Assembly: GCA_000242235.1 (NCBI GenBank)
Contig: JH590861.1
Location: forward strand, 266,692-330,691
Reading direction: 5' to 3'
DNA length: 64,000 bases
From: Stomatobaculum longum
GTDB taxonomy: Bacteria > Bacillota > Clostridia > Lachnospirales > Lachnospiraceae
In this document: positions 53,183-62,551 of the stretch, piece by piece
Numbering within the stretch: the first letter of the stretch is position 1
Layout: each line of letters starts with the position of its first letter
Notes under the pieces: generated by a model
The model's database searches: none
What the model was told of the DNA's origin: nothing
Seen by the model: the letters and a program-made list of their open reading frames with translations, nothing else
Made by a program: the position numbers and the translations under genes

Positions 53183-53917
53183 ATGGAAAAAAGTTCCCTG
53201 TATGAGGAGCTCCGGGGAAATCGGTACCCGGGCAGAGGCATAGTCCTCGGAAGAAGCAAAGACGGAAGCAAAGCAATGCTCGCCTATTTCATCATGGGGC
53301 GAAGTGAAAATTCGAGAAACCGGATTTTTTCCCGCACCGCGGACGGAATCCGGACAGAAGCCTTTGATCCGGCAAAGCTCTCCGACCCGTCGCTGATTAT
53401 CTATGCACCGGTGAAAGGTTTTGAAAACCGTCTGATTGTCAGCAACGGTGACCAGACCGATACGATTTATGAGGGATTTCAGAACGGAAAGAGTTTCGCG
53501 GAAGCGCTTTCCGTGAGAGAATTTGAACCGGACGCGCCGAACTATACGCCGCGTATTTCCGGTGTACTCTACTTTGCGGACAGAGATTTTTCCTATGAGC
53601 TCAGCATCCTGAAAAGCGATCGCATGAATCCGGCGCAGTGCCTCCGCTTTACCTATAGCTATCCGACGCCGCTCCCGGGAGAAGGACATCTGATTCACAC
53701 GTATATCGGTGACGGCACCCCCTTGCAAAGCTTCTGCGGAGAACCGAAATCCGTTTCCGTCGATGACGAACTCGAGCCGTTTGCCGCAAAGCTTTGGGAA
53801 GCCTTGGATCCGGACAACAAGATTTCACTCTATGTCCGCGAGACAGATCTTGCAAGCGGCGCCGTCAAAGATATTCTGATCAATCGACATGAGAAGATGA
53901 GCGGAGGTACAAAATGA
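53183..53917 (+). CDS. IMP cyclohydrolase (PurO-like)
   Basis: 244 residues. It resembles the archaeal-type IMP cyclohydrolase: GNRYPGRGIVLGRSKDG at the start, RSENSRNRIF, and SGVLYFADRDFSYELSILKS later. It closes the ring of FAICAR to give IMP. ATG 53183 follows AAGGAGACC by 6 nt; the longer frame from 53090 crosses the promoter. The next gene, overlapping by 4 nt, is a stand-alone AICAR formyltransferase, which supports the assignment. Confidence 0.85.
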   Translation: MEKSSLYEELRGNRYPGRGIVLGRSKDGSKAMLAYFIMGRSENSRNRIFSRTADGIRTEAFDPAKLSDPSLIIYAPVKGFENRLIVSNGDQTDTIYEGFQNGKSFAEALSVREFEPDAPNYTPRISGVLYFADRDFSYELSILKSDRMNPAQCLRFTYSYPTPLPGEGHLIHTYIGDGTPLQSFCGEPKSVSVDDELEPFAAKLWEALDPDNKISLYVRETDLASGAVKDILINRHEKMSGGTK

Positions 53918-55092
53918 GTGAACTCTCTCTGAAATACGGCTGCAACCCGCATCAAAAGCCTGCGCGCATTTTTATGCAAGACGGACAGGAACTTCCGGTC
54001 AAAGTACTCTCGGGCACTCCCGGTTACATTAATTTTCTGGATGCCCTGAACGGCTGGCAGCTGGTGCGTGAATTAAAAGAGGTGACCGGACTTCCGGCAG
54101 CGACTTCGTTTAAGCATGTATCACCGGCGGGAGCCGCCTGCGGGCGTCCCCTCTCGGATACCCTGAAGAAAATTTACTGGGTTGAAGATGACAGGGAACT
54201 CAGTCCGCTCGCCTGCGCTTACGCGAGAGCCCGCGGTGCCGATCGCATGTCGAGTTTCGGAGACTTCATTGCCCTCTCGGATGTCTGCGACGCGGATACC
54301 GCACGTCTCATCAAACGCGAAGTCTCCGACGGCGTGATTGCCCCCGGCTATACCGAGGAAGCCCTGACCATACTCCGTGAAAAAAAGAAGGGTAAATACA
54401 ATGTGATTGAAATCGATTCCTCGTATCGTCCCGCAGCAACGGAGGTCAAGCAGGTCTTCGGGGTCTGTTTCGAACAGGGACGAAACGAGTTGCCGCTCAC
54501 GCGGGAACTGCTTAACAATGTCGTGACCGAAGCAAAAGAGATTCCGGAATCCGCAAAGACCGACTTGCTGATTGCGCTGATTACACTCAAGTACACCCAG
54601 AGCAATTCCGTCTGCTACGCACTGGACGGACAGGCAATCGGCATCGGCGCCGGACAGCAGTCGCGCGTTCACTGCACACGGCTGGCGGGGCAGAAGGCCG
54701 ATAACTGGTATCTCAGACAGTCACCGAAAGTATTAAACCTTCCCTTCCGCTTAGATGTAAAGCGCGCCGATCGCGACAATGCAATCGATGTCTACATCGG
54801 TGAGGAGAGTGAGGATTTGCTGCGGGACGGAAGCTGGGAGCGCGTATTTACCGTCAGACCGGAAGCGTTCACGCGGGAAGAGAAGCGTCAGTGGCTCGAT
54901 ACGCTACACGGCGTCTCGCTCGTCTCGGATGCCTTCTTCCCCTTCGGCGATAACATTGAACGAGCGAGGAAGAGCGGTGTCTCTTATATCGCGGAACCGG
55001 GCGGATCCATTCGCGATGACCAGGTCATTGAGACCTGCAATCGCTACGGTATCGCCATGGCATTTACGGGCATTCGTCTCTTCCACCACTGA
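53914..55092 (+). CDS. Stand-alone AICAR formyltransferase (PurH C-terminal domain)
   Basis: 392 residues. Formyltransferase part of PurH only: LKYGCNPHQKPA, SFKHVSPAGAA with the catalytic Lys-His, LKYTQSNSVCYAL, and the end SIRDDQVIETCNRYG. The methylglyoxal-synthase-like IMP cyclohydrolase domain of bifunctional PurH is absent; that step is provided by the preceding PurO-like gene. Start ATG 53914 overlaps its partner. Confidence 0.93.
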   Translation: MSELSLKYGCNPHQKPARIFMQDGQELPVKVLSGTPGYINFLDALNGWQLVRELKEVTGLPAATSFKHVSPAGAACGRPLSDTLKKIYWVEDDRELSPLACAYARARGADRMSSFGDFIALSDVCDADTARLIKREVSDGVIAPGYTEEALTILREKKKGKYNVIEIDSSYRPAATEVKQVFGVCFEQGRNELPLTRELLNNVVTEAKEIPESAKTDLLIALITLKYTQSNSVCYALDGQAIGIGAGQQSRVHCTRLAGQKADNWYLRQSPKVLNLPFRLDVKRADRDNAIDVYIGEESEDLLRDGSWERVFTVRPEAFTREEKRQWLDTLHGVSLVSDAFFPFGDNIERARKSGVSYIAEPGGSIRDDQVIETCNRYGIAMAFTGIRLFHH

Positions 55093-55139
55093 GAAGCAGA
55101 CTACGGATAAAAAATTCATTTTGAGAGGAGCAGTTTGCT

Positions 55140-56195
55140 ATGACAGTTTTAGTGACCGGAGGCGCCGGTTTTATCGGCAGCCACACCTGTGTGGAACTTT
55201 TAAACGCGGGCTATGAGGTCGTCGTCGTCGACAATCTTATCAATTCCAGCAAAGAGGCGCTGAACCGCGTGATGGAAATTACGGGAAAGAAGTTGCGCTT
55301 TTATGAGCTGGATCTTCTGGACAAGAAGAAGCTGGATCAGGTTTTTGAAAAAGAAGAGATTCAGGCGGTCATTCACTTTGCCGGTTTAAAAGCTGTCGGC
55401 GAGTCCGTCTATAAACCGCTCGAATACTATCACAACAATATCACAGGCACACTGGTGCTCTGTGAGTGCATGCGGAAGCACGGCGTCAAGAATATTGTCT
55501 TCTCCTCGAGTGCAACCGTCTATGGCAATCCGGCCTTTGTTCCGATTACGGAAGAGTGCCCGAAGGGAGAGGTCACAAATCCCTACGGCAGAACCAAGGC
55601 GATGCTCGAACAGATTTTGACCGACCTCCACACCGCGGATGCGGACTGGAATGTCATGCTGCTCCGCTACTTTAACCCGATCGGCGCACACGAATCCGGA
55701 CGCATGGGAGAAAACCCGAAGGGTGTGCCGAATAACCTGCTTCCTTACATCACCCAGGTTGCAATCGGAAAGCTGGTCTGCCTCGGTGTCTTCGGCAATG
55801 ACTATGAGACCAAGGACGGCACCTGTATTCGCGACTATATCCATGTCGTAGATCTCGCAAAGGGTCATGTCAAAGCACTCGAAAAGATGGTCAAAGAGGC
55901 ACCTGAAGTCAGAATCTATAACCTCGGAACCGGAACCGGCTATTCGGTGCTGGATGTCATCACGGCATTCGAGAAGGCAAACGACCTCAAGATTAACTAT
56001 GTCTTCAAGGAGCGCCGCGCGGGTGATGTTCCCGCTTGCTATGCGGATCCTTCGAAGGCAGAACGGGAACTCGGCTGGAAAGCGGAAAAGACGCTGGAAG
56101 AAATGTGCCGCGATTCCTGGAGATGGCAGAAGAACAACCCGAACGGCTACGAAGACACGGGACTTACCATCCGAAAGAAGGGTGAACTGCGCTGA
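55140..56195 (+). CDS. galE: UDP-glucose 4-epimerase
   Basis: 351 residues. NAD motif [12 protein letters not shown], catalytic Ser region [11 protein letters not shown], YxxxK site NPYGRTK, and [10 protein letters not shown]. It interconverts UDP-glucose and UDP-galactose for sugar use and cell-surface glycans. ATG 55140 follows GAGAGGAG. Single gene, with the bidirectional terminator after it. Confidence 0.95.
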   Translation: MTVLVTGGAGFIGSHTCVELLNAGYEVVVVDNLINSSKEALNRVMEITGKKLRFYELDLLDKKKLDQVFEKEEIQAVIHFAGLKAVGESVYKPLEYYHNNITGTLVLCECMRKHGVKNIVFSSSATVYGNPAFVPITEECPKGEVTNPYGRTKAMLEQILTDLHTADADWNVMLLRYFNPIGAHESGRMGENPKGVPNNLLPYITQVAIGKLVCLGVFGNDYETKDGTCIRDYIHVVDLAKGHVKALEKMVKEAPEVRIYNLGTGTGYSVLDVITAFEKANDLKINYVFKERRAGDVPACYADPSKAERELGWKAEKTLEEMCRDSWRWQKNNPNGYEDTGLTIRKKGELR

Positions 56196-56199
56196 TTAA

Positions 56200-56248
56200 A
56201 AAAGAGCTGTCACCTCACAGTACTTATCTGTGAGATGACAGCTCTTTT
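56200..56248. terminator. Bidirectional terminator between galE and dprA
   Basis: AAAAGAGCTGTCA (56200-56212) pairs with TGACAGCTCTTTT (56236-56248), and inside CTCACAG pairs with CTGTGAG. A run at one side and T run at the other serve both strands. Confidence 0.92.
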
Positions 56249-56249
56249 A

Positions 56250-57347
56250 TCAACAAACGCTGTAGTAATTTGCCGAGAGCTGCTCGATATACCCTTCGAG
56301 TTCCAGTTTTAAGAGACAGCGCATTACCGTACCGATGTCATAGCCGCTCCGCTGCAACAGCCGGTTCAGGAAACAGGCTTCCTCCCGAATGAGCCGGTAC
56401 AAGTGCTGTTCCTCCGGGCTTAGGGATTCGACCGAGCGAATGCGCGGTGTCAGCATGCAGCGAAGTCTGAGTCCCAGATAGTCGAGAATATCCTGCGGAC
56501 TCTGCAACAGATTGGCGCCGTTCTGGATAAAGACATGGCAACCGCGACTCAGAGGATCTGTGATGCGACCCGGCAGACAGAAGATTTCCTTCCCCTGTTC
56601 GAGCGCCGAACCTACGGTAATGGAGCTGCCGCTCTGCTGTTCGCGCGCCTCCAGCACGCAGAGACAATCGCCGAGCGCAGCAATCAGGCGATTTCGATCC
56701 GGAAAATGCCAGGCGCGGGAGGCGGTGCCCGGCGGAAATTCGCTGAGAATTCCGTTTCCGTTTTCGCAAAGCTTTGAAAAGAGCGCATAATTTTCTTTGG
56801 GGTAACAAATATTGACACCGCAGCCGAGCACGGCAAAACTCTTTCCGCCCGCCTCGATGGCAGCTTCCTCCGCGCGGCTGTCAATTCCTGCGGCGAGACC
56901 GCTCACAATCGAAACGCCCTTTGCCGCGAGTTCCGCGGCGATAAAATCCGCCATGCGAAGACCGTAGGAACTGGCGCTGCGGCTGCCTATCATGGCGACA
57001 GTCGGGTTATATTCCGCCGGCAAATCTCCCCGGAGATACAGCCAGAGCGGCGGATCCTCCAGGGTAGAAAAGCGCTCCGGCCAGTCGGTATCCGCTGCCG
57101 TCAGAAAGCGTATATGCCTTATATAAAGCGCCTCTTCAATTTCCCGCAAGGCGGCAGAAAGCTGCGCTGCGGTATCGGGAAGCTGTTCCAGTTTGTGCTG
57201 TAAGCCGGGTGACAGAGTGTCAAGGAAACTATCCGGAAGATTCAAAAGATCTTCGGGCGCACAGATATCACCCGGAAGCTTTCTGACTTCTGCCCGCGTC
57301 AGTCGGAGCTCACAGGACAAATAGAGATAAAGAGCTCGCCGTTCCAT
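56250..57347 (-). CDS. dprA: DNA-processing protein DprA
   Basis: 365 residues. Rossmann-like DprA core: MIGSRSASSYGLRMADF, SGLAAGIDSRAEEAAI, VLGCGVNICYPKENYALF, FPDRNRLIAALGD and LPGRITDPLSRGCH, then a winged-helix C-terminal domain (YDIGTVMRCLLKLELEGYI). DprA loads RecA on incoming DNA in transformation. ATG 57347 directly follows the comM-like stop (TGAGATG). The comM-dprA pairing fits a DNA-uptake role. Confidence 0.93.
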   Translation of the reverse strand: MERRALYLYLSCELRLTRAEVRKLPGDICAPEDLLNLPDSFLDTLSPGLQHKLEQLPDTAAQLSAALREIEEALYIRHIRFLTAADTDWPERFSTLEDPPLWLYLRGDLPAEYNPTVAMIGSRSASSYGLRMADFIAAELAAKGVSIVSGLAAGIDSRAEEAAIEAGGKSFAVLGCGVNICYPKENYALFSKLCENGNGILSEFPPGTASRAWHFPDRNRLIAALGDCLCVLEAREQQSGSSITVGSALEQGKEIFCLPGRITDPLSRGCHVFIQNGANLLQSPQDILDYLGLRLRCMLTPRIRSVESLSPEEQHLYRLIREEACFLNRLLQRSGYDIGTVMRCLLKLELEGYIEQLSANYYSVC

Positions 57348-57348
57348 C

Positions 57349-58929
57349 TCAGTGCTGCCTCCTTGTATGCGGATATCGAATCGACTGACGCGCCAATTTA
57401 GAGATACTTCCCCAGTATTTTTCTTCCGGCGAGCGATAGGCGAGCGCCTCGGCGAGATGTGCGCGCTGAATTTCGGCAGATCCATCGAAATCGGCTGCTG
57501 TTCTCGCAACTTTCAGAAGTTTGTGGAGCGCGCGCGCCGACATTGCTCCCGTGTTGTAGAGCGATTCCAGAAAGGCCGAGTCTTCCGGGCAGAGAGAACA
57601 ATAGGCTTCGATTTGCGCGGGTGACATCTCGGCGTTAAAGTGAATGCCGCTTCCCTGGAAGCGACGCTCCTGAATATTGCGAACGCGCTCCACGGCTCGC
57701 TGCATGACGGGGTTTTCTTTGGGGCGTTTCTTTTGTTGTAGCGCGGCGAAGGGAACAGCCTCCGTCTCCGCACAGAGGTCAATGCGGTCAAGGAGCGGCT
57801 TTGAAATGTGACTCAGATACGTTCTGACCTGAGATTCCGTGCAGCGGCAGCGATTCCGGTCCGGCCAGAAGCCGCATTTACAGGGATTCATCGCACAGAC
57901 CAGCTGAAAATTCGCAGGAAAGGTATAATTTCCGCTGACACGCGCGATGTGTACGAGATGCTCTTCCAAGGGCTGCCGCAACACCTCAAGTGTCGCCGCA
58001 TGGTATTCCGGAAGCTCATCGAGAAACAGAACACCCTCATGGGCAAGGCTGATTTCTCCCGGACGTGGTTTCTGCCCGCCACCGGACAACGCAAGCCCTG
58101 TCACAGTGTGATGCGGCGAGCGGTAAGGGCGCTTTGTCATTAACGGTCTGTCGGGTGGCAGAAGACCGCTGATGCTGTATATTTCGGAAACACTGAGCCG
58201 CTCTTCCCGACTCATTGCGGGAAGAATATAGGGCAGACGTGAAGCAATCATACTCTTGCCTGTGCCGGCAGGCCCGATGTATAAAATGTTGTGGCGACCG
58301 CCTGCCGCAAGCAAAGTGGCCCGCTTGACAAGCTCCTGTCCCGCGAGATCCGAAAAGTCAGGCGTCTCTTCGAGAGGAAGGCTTTCTTCCGAAAAGACAG
58401 CCGGTTCGGGCAAGGGCGTTCGTCCCCGGAGCAAGACCGAGAGTTCTGCGAGCGTCGACACACCGTAGCAATCGATTCCGCCGATGACACTGCCTTCCCG
58501 CAAATTCTCAAGCGGCAAAAAACAGCGCTTCAAACCGGCAGCAGCGGCACAGCGCACCATTGAGAGCACACCGCGCACGGGAAGAATTTCACCGCTCAGC
58601 GAGAGTTCTCCGGCAAACAATGTATCGGTGAGCAGGTTTTCCGGCAGTTCTCCATAGGCCGCCAGAAGAGAGACGGCAATCGGAAGATCATAGGCACAGC
58701 CTTCTTTGCGAAGCTCTGCGGGACTCAGATTCAACGTCACGCGGCGAGGCTCCAGATGAAAGCCGCTGTTCCCGAGTGCCGTGCGAACACGATCGGCTGC
58801 CTCCCGGACAGAAGCTGCAAGCGAACCGATGAAAGTAATGGTCGGAAAGCCTTGTTCGACATCTGCCTCACATCGGACAAGAACACCTTTGGTGCCAATC
58901 AGGGCTGCGCCGTAAATTTTCTTTAACAT
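57349..58929 (-). CDS. YifB/ComM-family Mg-chelatase-like AAA ATPase
   Basis: 526 residues. N-terminal Lon-like domain (RRVTLNLSPAELRKEG, YDLPIAVSLLAAYGEL), AAA core with Walker A YIGPAGTGKSMIASRLP and LFLDELPEY, a Cys-rich CKCGFWPDRNRCRC insert and a Mg-chelatase C-terminal domain (IHFNAEMSPAQIEAYC). ComM of this family is a branch-migration helicase in natural transformation. The promoter lies in 58930-59160 on the minus strand but was not pinned down. Confidence 0.92.
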   Translation of the reverse strand: MLKKIYGAALIGTKGVLVRCEADVEQGFPTITFIGSLAASVREAADRVRTALGNSGFHLEPRRVTLNLSPAELRKEGCAYDLPIAVSLLAAYGELPENLLTDTLFAGELSLSGEILPVRGVLSMVRCAAAAGLKRCFLPLENLREGSVIGGIDCYGVSTLAELSVLLRGRTPLPEPAVFSEESLPLEETPDFSDLAGQELVKRATLLAAGGRHNILYIGPAGTGKSMIASRLPYILPAMSREERLSVSEIYSISGLLPPDRPLMTKRPYRSPHHTVTGLALSGGGQKPRPGEISLAHEGVLFLDELPEYHAATLEVLRQPLEEHLVHIARVSGNYTFPANFQLVCAMNPCKCGFWPDRNRCRCTESQVRTYLSHISKPLLDRIDLCAETEAVPFAALQQKKRPKENPVMQRAVERVRNIQERRFQGSGIHFNAEMSPAQIEAYCSLCPEDSAFLESLYNTGAMSARALHKLLKVARTAADFDGSAEIQRAHLAEALAYRSPEEKYWGSISKLARQSIRYPHTRRQH

Positions 58930-59090
58930 TATGTACTCCTATGGGATTGAAAGGGGAAGGGAAACGAATCCGGGAATAGATTTAAGACGAGAAGAGGTAC
59001 AGATGACATTTTCGGTGAGAAGAGAAGACAATCGAAATTTGAAGACTGGGATGAAGCCGAAGGTGCAACCGTATGGACTTGTAAATGTGC

Positions 59091-59127
59091 TATAGATATA
59101 GAATTATTTTCAGTAATACTATCTATA
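59091..59127. repeat. AT-rich inverted repeat in the comM-gmk divergent region
   Basis: TATAGATA (59091-59098) and TATCTATA (59120-59127), with ATT/AAT pairs further in. It lies between the two divergent genes, so it may be a regulatory site. Most of 58930-59160 holds nothing else recognisable. Confidence 0.5.
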
Positions 59128-59162
59128 CTTATTTTATCAGTGCTGTCCCAGCGTGGCAAGGT

Positions 59163-59191
59163 TTGACTTGTTCTTTTGAGAGACGTATAAT
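59163..59191 (+). promoter_or_regulatory. Promoter of the gmk-rpoZ-rimO-pgsA-cinA operon
   Basis: TTGACT (59163-59168), 17-nt spacer, TATAAT (59186-59191). Confidence 0.87.
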
Positions 59192-59217
59192 AAACTGATT
59201 ATCACATAAAAGGCAAA

Positions 59218-59880
59218 ATGGAAGGAAATGCTGTGACTGAGAAAAATAAGCGAGGTCTGCTTGTCGTTGTATCGGGGTTTTCCGGCGCCGGCAAAGGCAC
59301 TTTGATTCGGGAATTGTTGCGCCAGTATCCCAATTATCGTCTCTCGGTATCCGCGACCACCAGAGCACCGCGCGCGGGCGAGGAGGACGGAAAAGATTAC
59401 TTTTTTGTGAGCCGCGAGCGCTTTGAAGAGATGATTGCCGGACATAAACTCATTGAATATGCATCCTATGTCGGAAATTATTACGGCACACCCAGAGATT
59501 ATGTCGAAGAAATGCTGACAGCCGGCAATGATGTGATTCTGGAAATTGAAATTCAGGGCGCACTGAAAGTCAAAGATATCTTTCCGGAGGCGGTGTTTGT
59601 CTTTGTTGCGCCGCCGGATGCCGAGACACTGGAACAGCGTCTCACGGGGCGCGGCACGGAGAGCCGCGAGCAGGTTCTCGCCCGTCTGAAACGGGCAGCC
59701 GAGGAGAGCCGCTGGATGCCGGATTATGATTACCTTCTGGTCAACGATGATCTCAGCGAGACCGTAGCGCGTCTGCGCGCACTCCTGGAGAGTCAACACC
59801 TCAGCATGCGCCGTCATCGCGCATTCGCAGAGGAAATTCGAGCTGCTTTGAACCGCTTTTACTTAAAGGAGGAAAAATAA
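59218..59880 (+). CDS. gmk: Guanylate kinase
   Basis: 220 residues (215 if it starts at GTG 59233). P-loop VSGFSGAGKGTL, GMP-binding SVSATTRAPRAGEEDGKDY, and EIEIQGALKVK. It makes GDP from GMP. Start is ambiguous: ATG 59218 has AAAGG 5 nt before, GTG 59233 has GAAGGA 6 nt before. Operon with rpoZ is typical for bacteria. Confidence 0.95.
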   Translation: MEGNAVTEKNKRGLLVVVSGFSGAGKGTLIRELLRQYPNYRLSVSATTRAPRAGEEDGKDYFFVSRERFEEMIAGHKLIEYASYVGNYYGTPRDYVEEMLTAGNDVILEIEIQGALKVKDIFPEAVFVFVAPPDAETLEQRLTGRGTESREQVLARLKRAAEESRWMPDYDYLLVNDDLSETVARLRALLESQHLSMRRHRAFAEEIRAALNRFYLKEEK

Positions 59881-60153
59881 ATGTTACATCCGTCTTATAC
59901 AGAAATCATCGATGCCGTCAACAGCGAGGTGGAACCGGGTGAGCAGCCGGTTGTGCAGAGTCGCTATTCGATTGTCATTGCGACCGCAAAGCGCGCGAGA
60001 CAGCTGATTGCCGGGGAGATTGCAGAGGTTCCGGATTTCAAGAAAAAGCCTCTCTCCGTCGCGATTGAGGAGCTTCACAAGGGTAAGGTAAAGATTGTCT
60101 CGGAGGATGAGACCGAAGAGACGACAGAAGAGCAGAAACAGGACGAAGAATGA
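59881..60153 (+). CDS. rpoZ: RNA polymerase omega subunit
   Basis: 90 residues. LHPSYTEIIDAVNSEV, SRYSIVIATAKRARQLIAG, and KPLSVAIEELHKGKVKI match the omega fold. The acidic tail is variable. ATG directly after the gmk stop, with AAAGGAGG in the gmk end. Confidence 0.92.
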   Translation: MLHPSYTEIIDAVNSEVEPGEQPVVQSRYSIVIATAKRARQLIAGEIAEVPDFKKKPLSVAIEELHKGKVKIVSEDETEETTEEQKQDEE

Positions 60154-61499
60154 AGATATGCATGATCTCTCTGGGCTGCGATAAGAATCTCGTGGACTCG
60201 GAGATGATGCTCGGTTATCTGAGGCGGGACGATGTCTCGCTGACAGACGAGCAGGCGGAAGCAGATGTTATTATTGTGAATACCTGCGCGTTTATTCTGG
60301 ACGCCAAAGATGAGAGTATTCAGACCATGCTGACTGCGGCGCGCTATAAAGAAGAGGGACAGCTGAAAGCGCTGATTATGGCAGGCTGTATGGCAGAGCG
60401 CTATAAAGATGAAGTGCTGCGTGAAATTCCCGAAATCGATGCGGTTGTCGGCACTTCCGCCTATGATAAAATCAGTGCGGTGCTGGAGCGCGTCCTGGCG
60501 GGCGAGAAAGTCACGGAATTTGAGGACTTAAACCGCTTACCCGTCATCGGCACGGAGGCAAGACGCGTCCGGACTTCTCTGGCTGCTTACGGCTATCTGA
60601 AGATTGCCGAGGGCTGTGACAAGCATTGTACCTACTGTATTATTCCTTCCCTGCGCGGCGCTTATCGCAGCTATCCGATGGAGGCTCTGGTCAAGGAGGC
60701 CGCTCGCATGGCGGAAGAGGGCGTAAAAGAGCTGATTCTTGTCGCACAGGAGACCACGCGCTACGGCATGGATCTCTACGGCGAAAAGCGTTTGCCGGAG
60801 CTGCTGCGCCGTTTATGTCTAATTGAAGACCTTCGGTGGATACGAATTCTCTACTGCTATCCGGAGGAAATCACGGACGAACTGATTCAGGTCATGGCGG
60901 AAGAGAAGAAGATCTGTCACTACCTGGATTTACCCATTCAGCACGCAAGCAATCCGATTTTAAAGCGCATGGGGCGTAGAACCTCTCGCAGAGATCTCGA
61001 AGAAATCATCGGCAAACTGCGTGCCGCCATGCCGGACATTGCGCTCCGCACCACGCTGATCAGCGGGTTCCCGGGGGAAACCGAAGAAGACCAGGACTGT
61101 GTCCTTGATTTTGTGGAGCGGATTCATTTTGATCGCCTCGGCGTGTTTCCGTACTCGCAGGAGGAAGACACGCCTGCCGCAGCCTTCCCGGATCAGGTGC
61201 CGGAAGAAATCAAGGAAGCGCGTCGAAATGAGATTATGGAACTGCAACAGCGGATTTCCCGCGATAATCTGCAGCACAAGGTCGGCACTGTGCTCGATGT
61301 CTTTGTCGAAGGCTATCTCCCGGAGGACGATGTCAATATCGGACGCACTTATATGGATGCCCCCGATGTGGACGGCTATCTCTTTTTCCCGGGAAACGGA
61401 ATTGAACTGATGTCAGGAAGTATGGTCCCTGTCCTGGTGACCGAAGCATCTGAGTATGACTTAAAAGGAGTGCTCTATGAAGATGACTCTGCCGAATAA
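60150..61499 (+). CDS. rimO: Ribosomal protein S12 methylthiotransferase RimO
   Basis: 449 residues. N-terminal MTTase domain with three Cys (SLGCDKN, NTCAF, AGCMAERY), radical-SAM domain with CDKHCTYCIIP, and a C-terminal TRAM domain. It adds a methylthio group to Asp of S12. Overlaps rpoZ by 4 nt and pgsA by 23 nt. Confidence 0.95.
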   Translation: MKICMISLGCDKNLVDSEMMLGYLRRDDVSLTDEQAEADVIIVNTCAFILDAKDESIQTMLTAARYKEEGQLKALIMAGCMAERYKDEVLREIPEIDAVVGTSAYDKISAVLERVLAGEKVTEFEDLNRLPVIGTEARRVRTSLAAYGYLKIAEGCDKHCTYCIIPSLRGAYRSYPMEALVKEAARMAEEGVKELILVAQETTRYGMDLYGEKRLPELLRRLCLIEDLRWIRILYCYPEEITDELIQVMAEEKKICHYLDLPIQHASNPILKRMGRRTSRRDLEEIIGKLRAAMPDIALRTTLISGFPGETEEDQDCVLDFVERIHFDRLGVFPYSQEEDTPAAAFPDQVPEEIKEARRNEIMELQQRISRDNLQHKVGTVLDVFVEGYLPEDDVNIGRTYMDAPDVDGYLFFPGNGIELMSGSMVPVLVTEASEYDLKGVLYEDDSAE

Positions 61500-62025
61500 A
61501 CTGACTCTGTTGCGTATCATAATGGTTCCCTTTTTTGTGGCCGCCCTGCTCTACCGGGACGGGACCGATTCGTTAGCCCGCTGGCTTTCGCTCGCCCTGT
61601 TTCTGATAGCAAGTTTTACCGACTTTCTGGACGGCTATATCGCAAGAAAGTATCATCTCATCACCAATTTCGGGAAATTCATGGATCCGCTTGCCGACAA
61701 GTTACTCGTCTGCTCGGCGCTCATCTGTTTTGTGGCGCTGCAGGACCTCAATCCCTGGATTACGCTGGCGGTCATTGCGCGTGAGTTCATCATCAGCGGC
61801 TTTCGTCTCGTGGCAGCGGAGCGTGGTATTGTCATCGCTGCGGGCATCTGGGGCAAATTAAAAACCGTATGTCAGATGATTTTTATTGTGTTGATGCTGA
61901 TACAGAGTAACAGAGGGATTCTCAGCATTCTCACCGTTGTTTTCATGTGGCTGATGTTGGCACTCACCGTCATTTCTCTTGTGGATTATATATGGAGGAA
62001 CCGTGAGGTTCTTCAGGAAGGATGA
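61477..62025 (+). CDS. pgsA: CDP-diacylglycerol--glycerol-3-phosphate phosphatidyltransferase
   Basis: 182 residues, membrane protein. The CDP-alcohol phosphotransferase signature is complete: DFLDGYIARK, then GKFMDPLADK. It makes phosphatidylglycerol phosphate. The start lies within rimO with AAAGGAG. Confidence 0.95.
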   Translation: MKMTLPNKLTLLRIIMVPFFVAALLYRDGTDSLARWLSLALFLIASFTDFLDGYIARKYHLITNFGKFMDPLADKLLVCSALICFVALQDLNPWITLAVIAREFIISGFRLVAAERGIVIAAGIWGKLKTVCQMIFIVLMLIQSNRGILSILTVVFMWLMLALTVISLVDYIWRNREVLQEG

Positions 62026-62546
62026 GCATGGAACTCTATGATTCCGGAAGCACTGCGGATTTGAATCGCCTTGCGGATGCCTGCGTGGCGTTACTGCAAA
62101 AGAACCGATTGACTGTCACGACGGCAGAGTCTTGTACCGGCGGGATGCTGTCCGCAAAATTGGTGGATATTCCGGGTGTCTCGGAAGTGTTTCAGGAAGG
62201 CTACATCACCTATTCAAACAAAGCGAAGCGTCGCCTCTTGAATGTCAGTAAAACAACACTGAAAAAATACGGCGCCGTGAGCACACAGACCGCACGGGAA
62301 ATGGCCATCGGCGCTGTTTTCGCCGCGAGTGCGGACATCGCGGTTTCGATTACCGGCATTGCCGGGCCGGACGGCGGCGATGATGAGAAGCCGGTCGGCC
62401 TTGTGTTCATCGGTTGCTACATGAATGACCGCGTGACCGTGGAAGAGCATCGCTTTCAGGGAGATCGCACCGCAGTGCGAACCCAAGCTGTGCAGAGCGC
62501 TCTGCGTCTGCTCCGCGCAACTATCCTCGAAAACACCAAGGCCTGA
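62022..62546 (+). CDS. CinA-family C-terminal domain protein (NMN amidohydrolase type)
   Basis: 174 residues. TTAESCTGGMLSAKLVDIPG, GYITYSNKAKRRLL and TGIAGPDGG define the CinA C-terminal (PncC-like) domain; the N-terminal molybdopterin-binding domain of full CinA is absent. It probably hydrolyses nicotinamide mononucleotide. ATG 62022 overlaps pgsA; a second ATG at 62028 is possible. A RecA gene, often next to it, is not in the window. Confidence 0.88.
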   Translation: MSMELYDSGSTADLNRLADACVALLQKNRLTVTTAESCTGGMLSAKLVDIPGVSEVFQEGYITYSNKAKRRLLNVSKTTLKKYGAVSTQTAREMAIGAVFAASADIAVSITGIAGPDGGDDEKPVGLVFIGCYMNDRVTVEEHRFQGDRTAVRTQAVQSALRLLRATILENTKA

Positions 62547-62551
62547 GCGGT

